A stretch of DNA of 64,000 bases from Orientallactaga sibirica (Eukaryota; Chordata; Mammalia; Rodentia; Dipodidae), in NCBI GenBank assembly GCA_036365145.1, contig JAEOAD010000699.1:10699001-10763000 (forward strand). The letters are read 5' to 3'. Of this stretch, positions 59,873 through 64,000 are shown in pieces. Position 1 is the first letter of the stretch. The number at the start of each line of letters is the position of its first letter. The position numbers and the translations under genes were made by a program. The notes under the pieces were generated by a model that did not search any database, had not been told where the DNA came from, and saw only the letters and a list, made by a program, of their open reading frames with translations.

Positions 59873-61112
59873 TTTAAGTCTTGGGGGCTCTACTGCAACC
59901 CACAGTTCCATGCCATGGCCTTCCAGGTCCTCCACACAGGGACTAAAATAACCCTGCCTCACATTGCCCAGTGGCCATCTACAAAAAAGCCATGTTGCAA
60001 ATCCAATGACCCTCTCCTTCCTGTATTTGTTTACTTCCATAGTACCAGGTGTACTACCAAACTTGTTAATCCAAAAGGAAATAAAGCCAACTTTAAAGAG
60101 CAAGAAAAGTCTTTCAGCATGCTTCCTGAAAGTCCTCTTTTGTTAAGCAGAGTCATCATTCTTCCTACTGTCCCAATGCAGAACAGCCAGCCCATTCTCA
60201 ATGGTGATAATCTCTCAAACAATTGTAGCCGAACCATTCTTCAGTCTCAAGGGGAAGCTTCATGATGGCTGAAAATGATGGTCCTAGAGCAGAGGCTGGG
60301 TATCACTTCTTGCTACAGAAGCTGGAAGATAGCTGAGCTCTGGCAAGGGGGCACTGGCTATACCACCCCAAAGCCTTCCAACAGCAACACACTTCCTTCA
60401 CCAAGTCTCCACTGCCAAAATTGGCATCTGCTGGGTACCACACTTTCAACACACGTGGGCTTGTAGGGCACATGTGATTCAAACCACTACAGAAGATCAA
60501 GAAGCATGCACAATTAATTGTTCTTGGTCAGACTGTGGTTTGGTCAGGATTAGTCAGGTGGTGCCTTATTGGCTATATGAAAGTTGTTAATGCCTGGGGT
60601 GGAGTGGGGAGGGGTTGACTTGTGTCACAAGATGTATATCTATCAAGTATATTACTCTTGGAATGCAAGGTGATTTAAGGAATGACTCAGAGTAATGGAG
60701 ACAAATGGAAGGAGGGATGTCAAGCTTGAATCCTGCTTAAGTGAAGGGTCAGAAATTTTGGCAAAAATCTCCCCATGCCCCCATGCCCTATTTGCCTTTG
60801 TCTTAGTTCCCATTCTTATCGCCTTGTCTTCCTCTTCTTCCTCCTTTTTCAATACCTGTGCATAACATGTATGTACATTTGAAAACATGCTATTCTTGAT
60901 TTTATCACAGACTCCAACATTTTTTTCTCACAAAAATATAATAGCCAAGCAGAAACAAAGAGGAGTTTATCAAGCTGGCTCTCAGTTTCCAGCTAAGATG
61001 GAATTGCCTTCTCACTGTCATGAGCAAAACCATGACCTTCTGCCACAGAGATAGATTTGGTAAGTCCAACAATACAGATATCTTATGTTCTTTTTAAAAA
61101 AGATGTTATTAT

Positions 61113-61220
61113 AGTGCTGAGGTGGCACTCAATGGGTGAACACTTGCTTAGTGTATACAAGACTCTGACTACAATCCCTATCATTGCAAGATAAGTAAAT
61201 AAATATGTAATAAAAATGTT
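61113..61220 (+). repeat. ID-like SINE
   Basis: 'gtgctgaggtggcactcaat', 'aacacttgcttagtgtatac', A/T-rich tail. Confidence 0.5.
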
Positions 61221-61534
61221 ATTATGGCATATTGCCATGTTGAATTGATCCATGTTTTTTAACCTTTGATATATTTTGTAGCACAGATACATAAAGCTAT
61301 ATAAGACCTCAATTATGTTTTCATTAGTGGCAAAGAGATCATCTGTCAAACAAGGGTACTGGTCGTCATTCCATCATAGTAGGTCACATAGGAAGCTAAC
61401 CCTCACTCTTGAGTCAAAACCTGTGTGACATTTTGAGAAAAGCACTGAGAGAGATAACAGACATGCAGGAAGCCTGAGTCCTTTGGAGTACCAATATTTG
61501 ACTTTCAAGAATATAGCAATCAAACAGTTGGAGA

Positions 61535-61728
61535 ACTTAGGGTAGAGAGATTGCCCATTGGTTAAGGCACTTGTCTGCAAAGTCTAATGACCCACATTCA
61601 GTTCTCCAGTACCCATGAGAGCTGGATGCACAAAGTGGCACAAACATCTGGAGTTTGAGGTGGTTAGTGGCCCTGGCATACCCATTCTCACTTGCAAATA
61701 AATAAATAAAAATATTTTTTTGAAAAGT
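61535..61728 (+). repeat. B2-type SINE
   Basis: 'tagagagattgcccattggt', 'ggcacttgtctgcaaagtct', 'gctggatgcacaaagtggca', and an AAATAAATA tail. Confidence 0.88.
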
Positions 61729-62059
61729 TGTCATTGTATGCAAATTATGGAAAGAGTGAAAGTTCAATGCATTTTGCATCTTGCAAGTTTCCTGCTTTGT
61801 AATTGGTTGGCCTCTGTCATGGAAAGTCATACAGTTGATTAAGAGGCAGCATAAAGAGGGCTGTGAGAAGGAAATTTGCTTCAGATTCCTGGAAGGAATC
61901 ATTCATTTATTACATACTTTTTTTTCCTTTACCATGTCCTGGATACTTTCTTCAGTATGGGGCAGACAGCAGTTGTGATCATGAATCTTCATAGAGTCAA
62001 ATTACCTTGATTTAGAATCTCCTAGGAGATTGGTGAGTGTGTGTCTAGGTCTGCCTGTG

Positions 62060-62320
62060 AAGGCATTTCCAGAGAGGGGGAGGTGTACCCTAAATGGGGG
62101 TGACAACATCTCACAGGCTGTGGGCTGCATAGAATGAAAGGAGGAAAGTACTGGTATGCCTCCTCTTGCCCTCTATGCTGTGAACAGCTTTGCTCCACTG
62201 TGCCCTTCCTACTATGGTGGACTGAATTTCCTGAAACTGTGAGCAAAGTAACTCCTTCCTCCCTTAAGTTGCTTCTGCCAGGTATTTGGTCCAGTGATGA
62301 TAAAAGGAACTGGTACAGAA
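62060..62320 (+). mobile_element. MaLR LTR fragment, sense strand
   Basis: 'gtggactgaatttcctgaaa', 'cttcctcccttaagttgctt' and 'ggtatttggtccagtgat' are the 3' part of an ORR1-like LTR. Confidence 0.65.
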
Positions 62321-63700
62321 TAGAAGGACAAAGTCTCCACTCCCATACATTGACACACTACTCAGGCAGAGTCATCTTTACCCCCTGCGGCTGCCAGATG
62401 ACCTCAGTGCAAGCAGGCAAAGCAATGAGAAGGCAAGCCTTGTTCTAGATCAGTTTTACAAATGCCTCAGAGATCACTTAAGCAGCCAGGTAGGTGGCAG
62501 TCATTTTTAACAAGCCCTTCCCTCTATTGAGGCCCAATTTTCCAGAGCGAAGAAATAGAACAAATTCACATGCAATCACAGAAAATAATCAGCCCTGGAG
62601 TTGCCTTTGCTCTTCCCAGTTTCCCTTTCTTTGGATGGCCTTTTAAAGTCAAAGTGTTCATACCAGTAGCCTCTGCTCTTCCCATAAAGGGTGGTTTTCA
62701 CAAGGTTAAACAAGCTAGGCAGGCATTGTTGATCAAAGTTACTGTAGACCTGACAAGCCATCTCACAAACTGTGCTCATTATTGGTGACACATCCATCAG
62801 GGAATGATGACCACTGAATAAGGAAAACAATCATGAAAGCCTTGAATAAACAAAACCATGACTAGAATTGGACAAAAGACTTGCAGAAGATTGAACTCAT
62901 GCCTCTGGAATACATCCACCTTTCATGATCTGAGTTATTTTGCAACTCTGTACATTGTAGAAAACTGATAACGCAAATGATGCTCACTCATAGAATTGCA
63001 AATTACCTGTGCCAGGTGGACTCAGTTGCTCACTATCCTGAGTACAGATCCCATTTGTAAAATAATGAATCACACCATTCTTCAGGGCCATTGCATAGTT
63101 AGTACTTTGATATCTCTTCTGATCTAATCACAATATCTTCCTAATCCCTTCACTCATTAGTGAGTTAATTTCAGAAGAGCCGTAGTTTACTTTCTTTTTT
63201 TCCCATTTTTATATTTTTAAACTTTTCATGAACAACATCTATAAAGATAATGTATCCAGGTCATAATCCCTTTCCACTGCTCTCATTTGTCCCCTTCTCC
63301 TCTTCTTCCTCCCTGAACCCCTGCTTCTTCCCAGGTAGTCCTCCTATTTTTGTTATTATTTTCCCCCTCTTATTATGCAAGTCTTGTTCAGGTAGCCACT
63401 GTGAGGTCATGAATTTACGTGCCACTTTGTGTCTGGAAGTCTTTCATTTGAAAATTATCTTTTGAAATTTTTACAGGCCAGACCTTGGCTGTTTCTCAGA
63501 CAGACATCTTGGTTGTCTTTCTGGAAGATCAAAGGGCCCATCTCCCTCTGAAAACAACGTCCCTTTCCTTGTAGGATTCACCTGTCTCCCATCACATAGC
63601 AATTGGATTGTAAGTTCTCTCTCTCTTTATTGGGGTGGGGGGAAGGTTCCTTTCACTGAGTTTGTTACTTTATTCTTGGTCTTTTCAGTTAAAAAGTTGT
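62321..63700. other. No gene recognised
   Basis: AT-rich unique or very old sequence. Short frames only; no splice-flanked conserved block and no terminal RFX8 exon found on either strand. Confidence 0.55.
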
Positions 63701-63702
63701 CC

Positions 63703-63985
63703 TGTGGGCTGGAGAAATGTCTTAGTGGTTAAGGCACTTGCCTGCAAAGCCTAAGAACCAACTCATGTTCAATCTCTCTCCAGATCCCACATAAGCCAGA
63801 CACACAAAGGTGAGGCAAGTGTAAGGTCACACATGCTCACTAGGGGGGGCAAGTGTCTGGAGTTTGATTTCAGTGGCTGAGGCCCCGGTGTGCCAATTCT
63901 CTCCCTCCCTCCATCCCCCTCTCTCAATCTTCTTGCTCTCTCTTTTTTTCCTCTCTCTCTCTTAAAAAAAAATATATATATATAA
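63703..63985 (+). repeat. B2-type SINE
   Basis: 'gggctggagaaatgtcttag' head, 'ggcacttgcctgcaaagcct', CT-rich tail and (TA)n end close to the window edge. Confidence 0.92.
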
Positions 63986-64000
63986 ACAAAGCTGTCCTGC

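Larger units (their letters stand above)
57046..60491 (-). mobile_element. MaLR element broken up by two SINEs and two L1 3' ends
   Basis: Left LTR from TGTGGTAGTTACC (57046), interior from about 57896, right LTR piece 60243-60491. The interior matches the 9.5-10.7-kb and 30-31.6-kb elements in order ('ttttaaaagtccccatag', 'gcaaatccaatgaccctct', 'caaacttgttaatcc'). Insertions: B2-type SINEs at 57346-57879 and L1 pieces at 58112-59225 and 59400-59872. Confidence 0.75.

Overview
This is nuclear DNA from a rodent, most likely a dipodoid (jerboa or jumping-mouse lineage). The dominant SINE is a tRNA-derived B2-type repeat. It opens with 'ggctggagagatggctta', carries 'agccagatgcacaa' in its body and ends in CT-rich or A-rich tails. 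It occurs with B1, ID and B4 repeats, ORR1-like MaLR LTR elements and several L1 3' ends. The species call rests on repeat style only. There is no bacterial, phage or CRISPR content and no CpG island that I can see.

I can support one protein-coding locus, the RFX-family transcription factor gene RFX8, on the + strand. It is spread over about 50 kb as small exons inside long repeat-filled introns. Exons were recognised by similarity to RFX8 as I remember it and by splice-phase agreement: 5339-5400 and 6570-6656 (end of the winged-helix DNA-binding domain), 34972-35032, 39326-39436, 40156-40228, 43345-43458, 44548-44695, 48795-48841, 50640-50780, and a poor relic near 55774-55970. The first DNA-binding exons are not visible and probably lie upstream of base 1. 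The last exons are not visible either.

The locus looks broken. The exon at 40.2 kb is about 5 nt short and frame-disrupted. The exons at 44548 and 50640 lack an AG acceptor at the expected junction. The exon at 50.6 kb runs into an in-frame TAG. One conserved arginine of the DNA-binding signature is replaced by Trp. I read this as a unitary pseudogene or a gene under strongly relaxed constraint, not a processed copy, because introns and splice phases persist.

The rest is transposon landscape. 1-5.3 kb: B1/B2 SINEs and an L1 3' end. 6.7-35 kb (one 28-kb intron): MaLR elements at 8.9-11.0, 16.8-17.2, 26.1-26.8 and 28.3-32.6 kb, an old L1 at 17.5-19.1 kb and many SINEs. 35-50.6 kb: short introns with MLT1-like LTRs, SINEs and one L1 3' UTR. 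50.8-64 kb: downstream or last-intron DNA with a heavily nested MaLR at 57.0-60.5 kb. The notable structures are a tandem three-LTR MaLR at 8904-11003 bounded by a 5-bp target duplication, a solo LTR inside a B4 SINE with a 5-bp duplication, a 216-bp recent tandem duplication at 30353-30784, and a strand pattern in which recognised L1 3' ends are all sense and most LTR elements antisense to RFX8. No new biological system was found.
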